NCBI RefSeq assembly: GCF_006440675.2
Contig: NZ_CP083951.1
Location: 3,939,501 to 4,003,500 of the forward strand
Direction of reading: 5' to 3'
Source: Mesorhizobium sp. B2-8-5
GTDB taxonomy: Bacteria > Pseudomonadota > Alphaproteobacteria > Rhizobiales > Rhizobiaceae
Length of the DNA: 64,000 bases
Numbering within the stretch: position 1 is the first letter of the stretch; each line of letters starts with the position of its first letter. Below the pieces are notes generated by a model. That model saw nothing but the letters and a program-made list of their open reading frames with translations. It was not told the origin of the DNA and searched no databases. This document shows, piece by piece, positions 7,410 to 16,904 of the stretch. A program made the position numbers and the translations under genes.

Positions 7410-8738
7410 TTAGAGGTACTGCGCGACCTTCTTGCCGACAGTCAGGAAGCGCAGCGGGTCGACCGCCTCGCCGTCGTGACGCACTTCGTAGTGGAGGTGC
7501 GGCCCGGTCGAACGGCCGCTGCTGCCGGTCTTGCCGATGACCTCGCCGGCGGCGAGTTTCTGGCCGACACTTACATCGATCTCGCTCAAATGCCCGTAAC
7601 GTGTGGCAAAGCCGTTGCCGTGGTCGACCTCGACCATGCGGCCGTAGCCGCCGGCCCACCCGGCCCTGGTGACGGTGCCGGCGGCCGTGACCTTGGCCGG
7701 CATGCCGATCGGCGCCCTGAAATCCATTCCCGTATGCAAGGCGGCGGTGCCGAGGATCGGGTCGGTGCGCACACCGAACGGGCTGGTCACCGTATGGCCC
7801 GGAGCGGGGTTGGCGAGCGGCAGCTTGCGCGCCTCCTTCTTGACCCCATCGAGCGCATCGAGTGCCTCGTCGAGTTCCTTGACCTTGCTGTCGAAAACCA
7901 TCGAGGGATCAATCGGAACCAGTGGGCCGCCGACGTCGCTCTTGCCGAACTCGCTGTCGACCGGCAGGCCCGCCGCTTCCAGCGCCTGGGCGATGGCGTC
8001 GGCATTCTTGTAGGCGTTGTCGGCAAGCGTGGTGATGCGCGAAAGCTGCTGGTTCTCGATGGCCTTCAGCGACGTATTGATCGAGACGAACAGCTTGTCG
8101 GCGCGGTCGGCGGCCGTTTCGCCGTCAAGCGGGTCGGATCTTGTCGACCAGAGCGAGAATGGCCTGGTGTCACCGGCGCTCAAGGATGCGACGGAATAGG
8201 TCGGCGCCTGCGAAAGGCTGCCGGTGACCTCTGGATTTGCGTCGGGCTTAGGCGCCGCTGCGCTCGTCGCGGGAACGTCGCCGACCTCGTTCTCGGCGCG
8301 CTCGAGGATCGGCCCAAGCCGTCCGTGCCGCTCGCTGAGCTGGGTCTGCCTGGCCAGCAGCTCGCTGACCTTGGTCTCCATCAGTTGCTGATCGAGAAGC
8401 TGGCGGCTGGTGATGCGGTCGACCTGGGCGCGAAGGGCCGAGATGCGGTCCTCATAGGCCTGCTGCATGCGCGCCTGTCTTGCTGTCGTGGCCCCGATCA
8501 GGTCGTCGCGCAGCACCAGATAGGAAGTCGCGAGCAAATAGCCGATGGCGATCGCCGCCAGGGCCGAGCCGATGAAGGCGGCGAGCCAGGGGCGGATGGT
8601 GAAATGCCTTATCTCGTTGCCCCGGGCGATGATGACCGTGTGCGGTTCCTTACGCCTGCCGAAGACAGCTGACTGACCGGTTGGTTTCACGGGGACCAAG
8701 CTTTCGTTACGGGACCAACGACAAGCCTGATTACACAT
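7410..8738 (-). CDS. M23-family (LytM) peptidoglycan endopeptidase, membrane-anchored
   Basis: About 442 residues from the ATG at 8738; later TTG (8699) and GTG (8690) starts are also possible, since none has a clear ribosome site. A short cytoplasmic segment (RKEPHTVIIARGNEIRHF) is followed by one membrane helix (WLAAFIGSALAAIAIGYLL). Next come a coiled-coil stretch rich in Gln/Arg (about 85-150), a low-complexity linker, and the C-terminal LytM domain. Zinc ligands are intact: LHTGMDF (HxxxD) and GPHLHYEV (HxH). The enzyme probably cuts peptide crosslinks in the periplasm. It is convergent with the M20 gene. Confidence 0.85.
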   Translation of the reverse strand: MCNQACRWSRNESLVPVKPTGQSAVFGRRKEPHTVIIARGNEIRHFTIRPWLAAFIGSALAAIAIGYLLATSYLVLRDDLIGATTARQARMQQAYEDRISALRAQVDRITSRQLLDQQLMETKVSELLARQTQLSERHGRLGPILERAENEVGDVPATSAAAPKPDANPEVTGSLSQAPTYSVASLSAGDTRPFSLWSTRSDPLDGETAADRADKLFVSINTSLKAIENQQLSRITTLADNAYKNADAIAQALEAAGLPVDSEFGKSDVGGPLVPIDPSMVFDSKVKELDEALDALDGVKKEARKLPLANPAPGHTVTSPFGVRTDPILGTAALHTGMDFRAPIGMPAKVTAAGTVTRAGWAGGYGRMVEVDHGNGFATRYGHLSEIDVSVGQKLAAGEVIGKTGSSGRSTGPHLHYEVRHDGEAVDPLRFLTVGKKVAQYL

Positions 8739-8830
8739 TATTAGGGTTAACAAAGTTTTGCCGGCCGGGATCTCGGCGCAATCTTTGCCAGCATCGCGAG
8801 TGCCGGGTTGTGATAGGACGTGTCGGCGGC

Positions 8831-9298
8831 TCAGAGCGCGCGCGCGGCCTCAAGCACTTCTTCGGCGTGGCCCTTGACGCGAACCTTGCGCCAGACGCGG
8901 GCGATCCGCCCATCCTTGCCGATCAGGAATGTGGCGCGCTCGACACCCATATATTTGCGCCCGTACATCGTCTTCTCGACCCACAATTGATAGGCCTCGA
9001 TCACTTTGCGCTCCTCGTCGGCGATGAGATCGACGGTGAGATCGTACTTCGCCTTGAATTTGTCGTGTTTCTTCACGCTATCGGGCGACAGCCCGATCAC
9101 CACGGCGCCAGCCTTCTCGAACTCCGGCTTCAACTGCGAGAAGCTGATGGCCTCGGCGGTGCAACCTGTGGTGTCGTCCTGCGGATAGAAGTAGAGTACA
9201 ACCGGCTTACCCCGGAGCGCGGCGAGGCTGAAAGAGCCGCCGCCGTCACGCGGAAGATCGAATTGGGGCGCTGCGTCGCCCACGTCGAGATCAGCCAT
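8831..9298 (-). CDS. bcp: Bcp/PrxQ-type thioredoxin-dependent peroxiredoxin
   Basis: 155 residues, the normal length for Bcp. The peroxidatic Cys46 is in the motif YPQDDTTGCTAEA, with the catalytic Thr just before it and Arg in the later GVERATFLI segment. The resolving Cys found five residues on in E. coli Bcp is replaced by Ile51, and I see no other cysteine, so this is a 1-Cys version that must be resolved by an external thiol. It reduces hydrogen peroxide and organic peroxides in the cytoplasm. It is divergent from the AsmA-like gene, with about 95 bp between the starts. Confidence 0.93.
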   Translation of the reverse strand: MADLDVGDAAPQFDLPRDGGGSFSLAALRGKPVVLYFYPQDDTTGCTAEAISFSQLKPEFEKAGAVVIGLSPDSVKKHDKFKAKYDLTVDLIADEERKVIEAYQLWVEKTMYGRKYMGVERATFLIGKDGRIARVWRKVRVKGHAEEVLEAARAL

Positions 9299-9393
9299 AT
9301 CGATGCCCTTGTTTGCGGTTACGCGCGGGAAATCATCGATATAACGTGAAGCGGGGATTCGTCCACGACGAGTTCGTCACAACGGAATATTGC

Positions 9394-12300
9394 TTGGATC
9401 AGGAAGAACCGCAGCACGAGAAGATCAGGTTCAGGCGTGACGAGATCACCGACCTGGCGAGGCTTCCGTCCGCGTGCAGTGTGCCGCCGCTCGGCCGGGC
9501 AGCGGTGCGGCGGCGTTTCCGCACCCTCGGCCGGATGTTTGCCGGACTTTGCGCGCTCGTGCTTCTGGCGGCGGCGGGCGTCTATGTCCTCGGCGCCTCC
9601 GGTATCGGCACGGAGCGCCTCCGGACCGAGGCGGAGACCGCCATCGAGAAGCTGGCCGGCGTCGATGTCCAAGTCACTGTCGGCGCGGCGCGGCTGACGC
9701 TCGATGGGTCGAGCTTCGTCGCCCTGCAGGTGAACGATGTCAGCCTGAAGACGGCCGACGGCAAGCCGATGGCCGATATCGGGCGCGTGCGTTTCGGCAT
9801 GCGCCTGCTGCCGCTGCTTTCCGGCGATGTCAGGCTGACCAGCGCCAGATTTTCCGACGCCCGCATCGTGGTGGCCGCCATGCCCTCCGGCGGCGGCGAC
9901 TGGACGGCGGCGCTGCGCAACGAGGACGGCCTTGTCGACCCGGAGAAACTGTCGGCGGCGGTGTTTTCAGGCGTCAATGACGCGCTGGATGCGGTGCGCG
10001 AGGACTCGATGCGCCAGATCGATCTGCGCAATGTCGAGTTCGAACTGCCTGACACCGGGCTGGTTAAGCGCGTTACCGTCGCCTCGGCGACCGTCGCTCA
10101 GACCGGTACGGGAAGCATGCAGGCCTCCTATGATGCCGTTGTCGATGGCCGGCGCGCGACCTTGACCGCCTCGGCGACGCGTGATGCGACGGCCAGGCGC
10201 ATTTCGTCGCTGGACGCCAACCTTGAGATAGAAGGCGCCCTCGGCGAGGGCAGTTCGACCGAGGTCGCCCCGGCGGCCGATGGCGCCAGACTGGGTTCGA
10301 TCGCGTTGAAGCTTTCCGGCTCGGAAGCGTCGGGCGACAGCCCATCGCGCCTGGCGGCTTCGCTCTCGCTCGACGGTTCGGTGCTCGACCTGGACGAACG
10401 CGGGCTGTTGCCGACCGATGTCGATGCCGATGCCACGCTGGTGGCCGGTTCAAACAAGATCTCGGTCGACCGGCTGCGGATCAGGAGCGGCCGCTCCAGC
10501 TTCGACCTCGCCGGATCGATCGGGCCGAAGCCGGCAGTGGCGGGGGAGGAGCCCGCCTACCGCTATGACCTCACCAGCGACGGTTCGACGCTGGCGCCTT
10601 CGGAATCGCCGGAACCGGCGCTTCAGTTCCTGGCCCGTATCGCCGGAGTCTACCAGCCAAAGAGCCGCAAGCTCGTCGCCGAGCAGATCGGCGTGCGCTC
10701 CGGCGGATCGGGCGAGGTGCTGGGCGCGGCCACTGTCGCCTTCATCGACAACGGCCCGCCAGGCGTATCGCTGTCGCTCAACGTGCACGACATGCCGGTT
10801 TCGCATGTCAAGCAATTATGGCCGTGGTTCTCGGCCCGCAATGCGCGGCTTTGGGTGTTGGGGAATCTGTTCGGCGGCACGGTGACCGACGCCAATCTGC
10901 AGTTCCAGGTCGTGCCGGGGCGCCTGGGCAACGGCGTGCCGCTTACCGGCGACGAAGTGTTCGGCCGTTTCCAGATCGAGGGATCGCGCTTCGATACCGC
11001 CGGGCGCATCCCGCCGGTCCGCGACGCCGCCGGCGTCGTCGCGTTCCACGGCAACGATGTCGACATCACGCTCTCCTCGGGCAGCGTCTATATGCCGAGC
11101 GGCCGCACCGTGGCGGCAAGCGGCGGCACGTTGACGATCAAGAACGCGAACCTGCCGATTGTGGTCGGCAAGCTCGACATCGACGTCGCGGGTGAGGCGC
11201 CGGCGATCGCCGAGCTCGCCTCCTACGAGCCGATCAATGCCATGCGCCATGTCGGACTGGCGCCGGAAGACCTGTCCGGCACCCTCACCGGCCACGTCAG
11301 GGCGGACATTCCGCTGACAAGGGGCATGGACACCTCGACGCTCGATTGGCTGGTTTCGCTCGACTATCAAAACCTGTCGCTGGCCAAGCCGTTCGAGGAC
11401 CAGACGGTGACCGACGCCGATGGCTCAATCACCGTCGGGCCAAAGCAGGCGGTGATTTCCGCCGAGGCCAAGCTCAACGGCATTCCGGCCGAACTCGATC
11501 TGATCGAGCCGCTTGCCAACGACGGGCCGGCGCGAAGACGCAAGGTTACACTGGTCCTCGACGACAAGACGCGCAACGCCAGCATGCCCGGCCTGTCGGA
11601 CCTGCTTTCGGGAACCATCAAGGTGGCGATCGACAAGAGCGGCGAGGGCGCCCAGCAGGTTTCGGCGGACCTGACCAACGCCAGGCTCGACATTCCCTGG
11701 GCAGGCTGGAGCAAGGGCGCCGGCATTCCCGCCAAGGTCGCTTTCGACATGGCGAAGTCCGGCAGCACCACCACATTGACGGATTTCGATCTCGGCGGAA
11801 AAAGCTTCTCGATCGATGGCAATGTGACGCTGGTCAACGGCTCGCTGTCCGCGGCCCGCTTCAGCAAAGTCGCGTTGAACAGAGGCGACGACGTTGCCGT
11901 TTCGGTCAAGCGTTCCGGCAAGAGCTACGCTGTCGATGTCAGCGGCGCGTCGCTCGACGCCCGCTCGCTGATCAAGCAGTTCACCTCGGATGTCGATACC
12001 GCCACGAAGGGCGCCGGCAACGGTGCGATCACGGTGAGCGCCGATGTGGCATCGCTGGCCGGTTTCCATGACGAAGTGCTCTCCAACCTCAAGCTCGAAT
12101 ACAGCGCCGCCGGATCGCGCGTGAACGGGCTCAACGTCACGGCCGCGGCAAGCTCCGGCGCCGCGATCGCGATCAACAACACCACCAGCGAGGGCGGCCG
12201 CTCGCTTCGGGTCAAGTCGGCCGATGCCGGCGCGATCCTGCGTTTCCTCAACGTTTACGAGCATATGGAAGGCGGCGCGATCACGCTGTCGCTCTCGGGC

Positions 12301-12795
12301 GCCGGCGACGGGCCGATGAAGGGGCAGGTGGATGCCAGCAATTTCTATGTGGTCAACGAGCCCAAGCTGGCTTCGATCGTGTCGACAACGCCGGCCGGCG
12401 ATACACGCAGCCTGAACGAAGCCGTCAAAGGCAACATCGATACATCGAGGGTGCAGTTCGAGCGCGGCTTTGCCGAGATCGACAAGGGTTCCGGCTATCT
12501 GAAACTGGCGAACGGCCTGCTGCGCGGCCCGCGCATCGGCACGACCTTCCAGGGCACGCTTTACGACCCGAACAACAACATGGACATGACCGGGACCTTC
12601 ATGCCGGTCTATGGTCTCAATCGCATCTTCGGCGAGCTGCCACTGTTCGGGCCGCTGCTCGGCAACGGACGCGACCGCGGACTGATCGGCGTCACCTATC
12701 GGCTGCGCGGCAACGCAAACAAGCCGACGCTCAACATCAATCCGCTATCGGTTGTGGCGCCAGGCATATTCCGCTCGATCTTCGAGTATCGTTGA
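9394..12795 (+). CDS. Giant AsmA-like / DUF3971 (YhdP-type) envelope protein
   Basis: The frame is open from 9313; I prefer the TTG at 9394 (1133 residues, GGAA about 8 bases upstream), and an ATG at 9535 would remove the charged head. One N-terminal membrane helix (MFAGLCALVLLAAAGVYVLG) is followed by over 1000 residues of repetitive beta-rich sequence with many short Asp/Gly turns. The C-terminal block (GTFMPVYGLNRIFGELPLFG, then LIGVTYRLRGNANKPTLNI) is the AsmA-like C-terminal signature. Family members form long bridge-like grooves that carry phospholipids between inner and outer membranes; that role here is inferred. The gene stands alone. Confidence 0.85.
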   Translation: MDQEEPQHEKIRFRRDEITDLARLPSACSVPPLGRAAVRRRFRTLGRMFAGLCALVLLAAAGVYVLGASGIGTERLRTEAETAIEKLAGVDVQVTVGAARLTLDGSSFVALQVNDVSLKTADGKPMADIGRVRFGMRLLPLLSGDVRLTSARFSDARIVVAAMPSGGGDWTAALRNEDGLVDPEKLSAAVFSGVNDALDAVREDSMRQIDLRNVEFELPDTGLVKRVTVASATVAQTGTGSMQASYDAVVDGRRATLTASATRDATARRISSLDANLEIEGALGEGSSTEVAPAADGARLGSIALKLSGSEASGDSPSRLAASLSLDGSVLDLDERGLLPTDVDADATLVAGSNKISVDRLRIRSGRSSFDLAGSIGPKPAVAGEEPAYRYDLTSDGSTLAPSESPEPALQFLARIAGVYQPKSRKLVAEQIGVRSGGSGEVLGAATVAFIDNGPPGVSLSLNVHDMPVSHVKQLWPWFSARNARLWVLGNLFGGTVTDANLQFQVVPGRLGNGVPLTGDEVFGRFQIEGSRFDTAGRIPPVRDAAGVVAFHGNDVDITLSSGSVYMPSGRTVAASGGTLTIKNANLPIVVGKLDIDVAGEAPAIAELASYEPINAMRHVGLAPEDLSGTLTGHVRADIPLTRGMDTSTLDWLVSLDYQNLSLAKPFEDQTVTDADGSITVGPKQAVISAEAKLNGIPAELDLIEPLANDGPARRRKVTLVLDDKTRNASMPGLSDLLSGTIKVAIDKSGEGAQQVSADLTNARLDIPWAGWSKGAGIPAKVAFDMAKSGSTTTLTDFDLGGKSFSIDGNVTLVNGSLSAARFSKVALNRGDDVAVSVKRSGKSYAVDVSGASLDARSLIKQFTSDVDTATKGAGNGAITVSADVASLAGFHDEVLSNLKLEYSAAGSRVNGLNVTAAASSGAAIAINNTTSEGGRSLRVKSADAGAILRFLNVYEHMEGGAITLSLSGAGDGPMKGQVDASNFYVVNEPKLASIVSTTPAGDTRSLNEAVKGNIDTSRVQFERGFAEIDKGSGYLKLANGLLRGPRIGTTFQGTLYDPNNNMDMTGTFMPVYGLNRIFGELPLFGPLLGNGRDRGLIGVTYRLRGNANKPTLNINPLSVVAPGIFRSIFEYR

Positions 12796-12875
12796 GACCA
12801 AACATCAACCGGCTCAGCCATCGAGATCGATCGGAGGCTCGTTCGCCTGGGCCGAATTCACGACCATGAACCTTG

Positions 12876-14312
12876 CTAGCCATTGCTGTCGCGATTGCTC
12901 GCTCGATTCGCGACGCTCTCGTCAAAATTCCGCAGCAATACGCTTGTCGCGGCCGCAATCGCACGCCTGACGTCCGACTCGGTGGTGCGCGCGTTAACCA
13001 CGCTGACCCGCATGGCGCGACGGTTGCGCCAGGTTGTACTCGAGAAGAAGGCTTCGCCGGTCTCGTTGATCCTTCGAATTGTCTCGTCCGTGAAAGCGTC
13101 GTTTTCCTCGGGTGACGCTCCCGGTCGGCCGAACCGGACCAGGCCCTGATTAAGTGTGGGCCGTGCAAGTATCTGCGCACCCGGCAGTTCGCCAATCCCG
13201 TCGATGATGTCGGCGCAATGCATGCAACAGCGGTCGACCAGAGCCTCTACGCCGCTGCGGCCGAGTTCCCTCAGCGCGGCGTAAACGGGAATCCCGCGCG
13301 CGCGGCGGGAGTATTCCGGGTTCCAGTCCGACTGGTCGCGCGCTGTGGATGTCGGCGCGACGTATGACGCGCTCGATGTCATCGCCGCGCGATGCGCCGT
13401 GCGATCCCGGATTATGGCAATGCCGCAATCGAAGGGAACGTTCAGCCATTTGTGAGCATCGGTCGCCCAACTGTCCGCCAATTCCACACCGTCGAGCCGA
13501 TCGCGGTATGTCCCGCTTGCACGTGCGAACAGGCCGAAGGCCCCGTCGATATGAACCCAGGCGCCGACCGAGTGTGCCAGCGGGATCAACTCCTTGAACG
13601 GATCGCACGCGCCGATGTTCAGGTCGGCGGCGTTGAGTACGAGGACGGTCGGCCCGGAGCCACTCGAAAGCGCTCTGTCGAGCGCGGCAGCAGGGACGCG
13701 CCCATCCTCATCGGTTTGCAACATTTCAAGGGCGTTGCGGCCGATGCCCAGGAAGCGCACCGCACGGTCTATGGTGACGTGCCGTTGGTCGCTGGTCAGC
13801 ACGCGTATCGCGGGCGCACCAAACAGTCCGTCGTCCTCGACGTTCCAGCCGGCGCGCTCAAGCAGCCCGAACCGCGCCGCGGCAAGGCCCGTGACATGCG
13901 CCATCTGGCAACCGCTGGTGAACGCGAAAGAAGCGTCACGTGGTAGGTCGAGCAACTCCTTGATCCATTCTCCGGCGATCTCTTCGATCACTGCTGAGGC
14001 AGGACTGGCGGAATAAAGCGCGGCGTTCTGGTCCCATGTGGCGACGAGCCAGTCTGCCGCCAGCGCGGATTCCAGTCCACCGCCAAACACCCAGGCAAAA
14101 AAACGTCCACCCGCATTGCCGTGCATTCCGGGGGCGGCGTCCCTTGCCAGTGTCCGCACGACTTCCTCCGCGCCTAGGCCATGCGCAGGCAAGGGACCGC
14201 CAAAAGATCGCCGGAGCTCCGGCAAGGCCGCCGTGGCTCCAACTGGCCGGGTATCCAACCCCCTGATCCATTCACCTGCCGCCTGGCAAGCAAGTTCTAG
14301 CGCGGCGCTCAT
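12876..14312 (-). CDS. Group II pyridoxal-dependent decarboxylase
   Basis: 478 residues from the ATG at 14312; the frame extends to a TTG at 14345, but AAAGGG sits about 9 bases before 14312. The fold-type I decarboxylase signature is clear: GGRFFAWVFGGGLESALAADWL, TSGCQMAHVTGLAAAR, HIDGAFGLFARAS and the PLP lysine in TDAHKWLNVPFDCG. It resembles aromatic-amino-acid/glutamate-type decarboxylases, but the substrate cannot be read. The divergent LysR gene 139 bp away probably regulates it. The C-terminus (DESVANRASNRDSNG) is polar and loosely conserved. Confidence 0.88.
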   Translation of the reverse strand: MSAALELACQAAGEWIRGLDTRPVGATAALPELRRSFGGPLPAHGLGAEEVVRTLARDAAPGMHGNAGGRFFAWVFGGGLESALAADWLVATWDQNAALYSASPASAVIEEIAGEWIKELLDLPRDASFAFTSGCQMAHVTGLAAARFGLLERAGWNVEDDGLFGAPAIRVLTSDQRHVTIDRAVRFLGIGRNALEMLQTDEDGRVPAAALDRALSSGSGPTVLVLNAADLNIGACDPFKELIPLAHSVGAWVHIDGAFGLFARASGTYRDRLDGVELADSWATDAHKWLNVPFDCGIAIIRDRTAHRAAMTSSASYVAPTSTARDQSDWNPEYSRRARGIPVYAALRELGRSGVEALVDRCCMHCADIIDGIGELPGAQILARPTLNQGLVRFGRPGASPEENDAFTDETIRRINETGEAFFSSTTWRNRRAMRVSVVNARTTESDVRRAIAAATSVLLRNFDESVANRASNRDSNG

Positions 14313-14389
14313 GACCTGGGCCCTTTCGACGAGATGGAGACCCAAAGGAGGTTTGGCCCTCGCGGATTACTTTCATCGATCCCAATTGC

Positions 14390-14402
14390 TTCGACAAACG
14401 AA
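14390..14402. promoter_or_regulatory. Candidate LysR-type box
   Basis: TTCG-ACAAA-CGAA fits the T-N11-A rule of LysR operators (T at 14390, A at 14402) and lies between the divergent decarboxylase and LysR genes, where an autoregulatory site is expected. It is a short palindrome, so chance is possible. Confidence 0.45.
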
Positions 14403-14451
14403 AAAGATTTAGCTGGGGCATCAGCAAGTTTGGCGAATAACGCCTGCTACC

Positions 14452-15396
14452 ATGCTCAAGCGCACGCACTCATTGCCGAGTTCGGATATTCTTCAGGAGC
14501 TGGAAAGTTCGCTCCTGCGAAGCTTGCAGGCAGTTGCCGATACCGGCAGCTTCGTCGGCGCCGCGCAAGTAATGCACCGGACCCCGTCGGCGATCAGCAT
14601 GCAAATGAAGAAGCTTGAACGCCAGATGGGACAGAGGATATTCGCGCCCAAGGGCCGCTCGATAGTCTTGACACCGACAGGCGAGGCGCTTCTCACATAT
14701 GCGAGGCGCATTACCGGAATCGCTGAAGAGGTGATGCAGCGCTTCAATCGTCTCTCAGACGACAGCAAGGTACGACTGGGCATACCGCACGACTACGCGG
14801 CAGCGTTCCTGCCTTCGATGCTAAAGGGCCTGGCTGTCGCGTGCCCGCAGGTCGAGATCGATGTGACCTGCCGCGTGAGCAATGCCCTGGTCCCGATGCT
14901 GGACAGCGGCGAACTCGACGTCGCTGTCGTCACGGCGGGCATAGCGGACGGCCTCGCGCTGACCGATAGCGGGATCTATCATGATCGGCTTGCGTGGGCA
15001 GGCCTCCCGGACGGCCTCGCGCATCGACAGCGCCCGCTGCCGATTGCGATTGCTCCGCTCACATGTCCTTGGCGGAGGGCGGCCATCAACGCGCTTGATC
15101 GAGCGCGCATATCCTACCGAGTAGTCCACACGAGCAACAGTTTTGCCGGCCAGATCGCATCGATACTTACGGGCGAGGCGATTTCCCCCTTACCCCTCGT
15201 AACTCTGCCGCCGGGCATAGTGCCATTCGGATTGGAATACGGACTTCCCCCTATTGGATCCTGTAGCTTGGACCTGAGGCGCAGTCCCCACGCATTGAGC
15301 GAACTTGTCTCTACAGTTGCGGACCACATCCGAACATATTTCGATCTTGCGAGCCGGAGTGCACGGATCTCGGCGGACCACAATCACCAAAGCTGA
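14452..15396 (+). CDS. LysR-family transcriptional regulator
   Basis: 314 residues, the usual LysR length. The N-terminal winged helix-turn-helix is clear (LLRSLQAVADTGSFVGAAQ, then TPSAISMQMKKLERQMG and LTPTGEALLTYARR). The effector domain begins near KVRLGIPHDYAAAFLP and contains VPMLDSGELDVAVVT. It is transcribed away from the PLP decarboxylase and is the obvious candidate to control it. The start ATG at 14452 follows a weak ribosome site. The effector is not predictable, though a substrate or amine product of the decarboxylase is likely. Confidence 0.92.
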   Translation: MLKRTHSLPSSDILQELESSLLRSLQAVADTGSFVGAAQVMHRTPSAISMQMKKLERQMGQRIFAPKGRSIVLTPTGEALLTYARRITGIAEEVMQRFNRLSDDSKVRLGIPHDYAAAFLPSMLKGLAVACPQVEIDVTCRVSNALVPMLDSGELDVAVVTAGIADGLALTDSGIYHDRLAWAGLPDGLAHRQRPLPIAIAPLTCPWRRAAINALDRARISYRVVHTSNSFAGQIASILTGEAISPLPLVTLPPGIVPFGLEYGLPPIGSCSLDLRRSPHALSELVSTVADHIRTYFDLASRSARISADHNHQS

Positions 15397-15428
15397 TGAT
15401 TGATCGTGCAGATTCGAATGGGCCCTGG

Positions 15429-16682
15429 TCAGATCGGCCGGACCAGCACGTGCTTCTTCTTGCCGAGCGAAAGCTTCACGACACCTTCCGGACCGAGGTC
15501 CTGAAGGGTGACGACGCGCCGGTCGTCGGTCAGGGCCTGGTCGTTGATGCGCACGGCGCCGCCCTGGATATGCCGGCGCGCTTCGCCGTTCGAGCCGGCC
15601 AGCCCGGCGCTCACGAACAGCGCCAGGATGCCAATCCCGGCTTCGAGGTCCGATTTGGCTACCTCGACGCTGGGCAGCGTGTCGGCGAGCGCGCCTTCCT
15701 CGAAGGTCTTGCGCGCGGTCTCGCTCGCGGTCTCGGCGGCTTCGCGGCCGTGCAGCATGGCGGTGATCTCGGTGGCGAGGATTTTCTTCGCTTCGTTGAT
15801 CTCCGAGCCGCCGAGCTTCGCCAGCCGCGCCACCTCGTCCAGGGGCAGCGTGGTGTAGAGCTTCAGGAAGCGCCCGACATCGGCGTCCTCGGTGTTGCGC
15901 CAGTACTGCCAGAACTCGTAGGGGCTCAGCATGTCGCCATCGAGCCAGATCGCGCCGGAAGCCGACTTGCCCATCTTGGCGCCGGACGAGGTGGTGAGCA
16001 GCGGGGTGGTCATGGCGAAGAGCTGCACACCCTCCATCCGGTGGCCGAGATCGATGCCGTTGACGATGTTGCCCCACTGGTCCGAGCCGCCCATCTGCAG
16101 CCGGCAGCCGACGCGCTTGTAGAGTTCGACGAAGTCGTAGGCCTGCAGGATCATGTAGTTGAATTCGAGGAAGGACAGCGACTGCTCGCGGTCGAGCCTC
16201 AGCTTCACGCTATCGAAGGCGAGCATGCGGTTGACGGAAAAATGCCGGCCGACATCGCGCAGGAAGTTGACGTAGTTGATCTGCATCAGCCAGTCGGCAT
16301 TGTTGACCATGACCGCGTCGCCCGGGCCGTTGCCGAACTTCAGGTAAGGCGCGAAATTGCGGCGGATGCCGACGAGGTTGTCATCGATGTCCTGCGGGGT
16401 CAAAAGCTTGCGCGCCTCGTCCTTGAAGGACGGGTCGCCGATCATCGAGGTGCCGCCGCCCATCAGCGCGATCGGCCGATGGCCAGTCTGCTGCAGCCAG
16501 TGCAGCATCATGATCTGGATCAGCGACCCGGCATGCAGGCTTTTGGCGGTGGCATCGAAGCCGATATAGGCGCTCACCGTTTCCTTGGCGAAAAGCTGGT
16601 CGAGGGCGGATTCATCCGAAATCTGGTGGATGAAGCCGCGCTCGCTCATGATGCGCAGGAAATCGGATTTGAAGACGGACAT
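15429..16682 (-). CDS. tyrS: Tyrosyl-tRNA synthetase
   Basis: 417 residues from the ATG at 16682, which has AGGAAG about 7 bases upstream; a longer frame to 16745 has no support. It charges tRNA-Tyr in the cytoplasm. The HIGH-equivalent motif is in [16 protein letters not shown], the tyrosine/tRNA recognition region reads [15 protein letters not shown], and the KMSKS equivalent is AKMGKSASG. The C-terminal S4 RNA-binding domain is present ([15 protein letters not shown]). All expected domains are intact. The gene is convergent with lysR and divergent from the glycosyltransferase gene. Confidence 0.97.
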   Translation of the reverse strand: MSVFKSDFLRIMSERGFIHQISDESALDQLFAKETVSAYIGFDATAKSLHAGSLIQIMMLHWLQQTGHRPIALMGGGTSMIGDPSFKDEARKLLTPQDIDDNLVGIRRNFAPYLKFGNGPGDAVMVNNADWLMQINYVNFLRDVGRHFSVNRMLAFDSVKLRLDREQSLSFLEFNYMILQAYDFVELYKRVGCRLQMGGSDQWGNIVNGIDLGHRMEGVQLFAMTTPLLTTSSGAKMGKSASGAIWLDGDMLSPYEFWQYWRNTEDADVGRFLKLYTTLPLDEVARLAKLGGSEINEAKKILATEITAMLHGREAAETASETARKTFEEGALADTLPSVEVAKSDLEAGIGILALFVSAGLAGSNGEARRHIQGGAVRINDQALTDDRRVVTLQDLGPEGVVKLSLGKKKHVLVRPI

Positions 16683-16904
16683 TTTTTCTTCCTGGAGATC
16701 GCCGGGCGCTTGGCCATGCTTGATATGAAGGCGCGCGTTTAGCATCCAACCGCGGACAGCAAAAGTGGAATCCGGTTTTGCGTCCGATCAGCGCGGCGGC
16801 GCCGTCCTTGCTTCACCCTTTTTGCTGGCGTAATGAAGCGCCGCGCAAAACAAGCGCGCCGCGACGGGGCCATCCCGCAGTTTCAGATCGGAAAAGCTCC
16901 CGCG

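Noticed and set aside
12876..15396. Decarboxylase-LysR pair as a recent horizontal insertion
   Set aside because: Codon use looks slightly different by eye, but there are no flanking repeats, integrase or tRNA, so transfer cannot be supported.
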